Shown: positions 16,861 to 17,005 of the stretch, one piece after another
Numbering within the stretch: the stretch's first letter is position 1
Layout of the letters: every line of letters starts with the position of its first letter
Assembly: GCA_012031335.1 (NCBI GenBank)
Contig: JAAUTT010000014.1
Location: 1-17,005, forward strand
Origin: Bacteroidales bacterium
GTDB lineage: Bacteria; Bacteroidota; Bacteroidia; Bacteroidales; JAAUTT01
Direction of reading: 5' to 3'
DNA: 17,005 bases
Translations under genes and position numbers: made by a program
The notes under the pieces: model-generated
Databases searched by the model: none
The model's input: only the letters and a program-made list of their open reading frames with translations
What the model was told of the DNA's origin: nothing

Positions 16861-17005
16861 CTATATAATTCCATTAGCAATGGCATAGCCAATTGCCTCA
16901 GTACTATTTTTTACTTCTAGTTTTTTAAATAGGTTACTCTTGTGAAATTTAACCGTATTAAAATCCACATTTATCATTGAAGCAATATTATTTGAAGTAT
17001 AGCCC
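16861..17005 (-). CDS. LuxR/NarL-type regulator, C-terminal HTH (cut by window edge)
   Basis: The complement from 17005 to 16861 reads GYTSNNIASMINVDFNTVKF, then HKSNLFKKLEVKNSTEAIG and YAIANGII before TAG. This is the GerE/LuxR four-helix DNA-binding domain: recognition helix around VDFNTVKFHKSNLFKKL and the typical closing ANGII. The N-terminal part lies beyond the window, so whether it is a response regulator or a one-component protein is unknown. The C-terminus looks complete. The stop lies 20 bases from the truncated helicase frame, which marks an insertion or deletion junction at the 3' end of this gene. Confidence 0.8.
   Translation of the reverse strand, partial: GYTSNNIASMINVDFNTVKFHKSNLFKKLEVKNSTEAIGYAIANGII

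Overview
The window looks like a chromosomal stretch from a member of the Bacteroidota. It is AT-rich, has almost no Shine-Dalgarno sites, and carries families typical of that phylum: a GH15 trehalase-like protein, a Cache-type sensor, a DUF6577/AbiEii toxin-antitoxin pair, a mobile-element RadC and an SF2 helicase. No rRNA, tRNA or CRISPR array was seen. All calls come from reading the sequence and its translations; no database was searched.

Layout. (1) 1-3464 is a gene graveyard. A divergent pair, the start of a GH15 glucoamylase (minus strand) facing a Cache-domain membrane sensor (plus strand), occurs twice in tandem (about 1-240 with 1690-1935, and 1979-3464). The first sensor relic is split by a segment holding two broken genes, a small lipoprotein and a one-TM membrane protein. 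(2) 3477-7227 is the only fully intact block: a three-gene minus-strand operon with a double-domain universal stress protein, an unknown 420-aa protein with a conserved-looking Cys/His motif, and a GNAT-nitrilase fusion. (3) 7228-7579 is an intergenic region between divergent genes, with inverted and direct repeats. (4) 7580-13082 is a co-directional plus-strand island with defence-like content: DUF6577/AbiEi-type antitoxin, AbiEii-type nucleotidyltransferase toxin, a PD-(D/E)XK nuclease with a beta-rich C-terminus, a GNAT-like protein, a second PD-(D/E)XK nuclease, and a UPF0489/peptide-arginase-like protein. (5) 13092-16841, on the minus strand, is a fragment of a conjugative or plasmid-like element: the C-terminal part of a large SF2 helicase and a RadC-RecA fusion. 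(6) 16861-17005 is the 3' end of a LuxR-type regulator that abuts the helicase truncation.

Every gene in the island is interrupted by at least one single-base indel, mostly in short A or T runs. I count 13 needed to restore the six reading frames, with no in-frame nonsense mutation. The neighbouring 3.75-kb operon has none. This is either very recent decay, localised consensus error, or (for the A8 run in the antitoxin) slippage. It is the main uncertainty in the annotation, so frameshifted genes are given as one feature over the reconstructed reading frame.

The most interesting unit is the four-gene nuclease / GNAT / nuclease / UPF0489 run just downstream of the toxin-antitoxin pair. Its packing (12-bp gap, ATGA overlap, 35-bp gap) suggests one transcription unit, and I do not recognise the combination as a named defence system.
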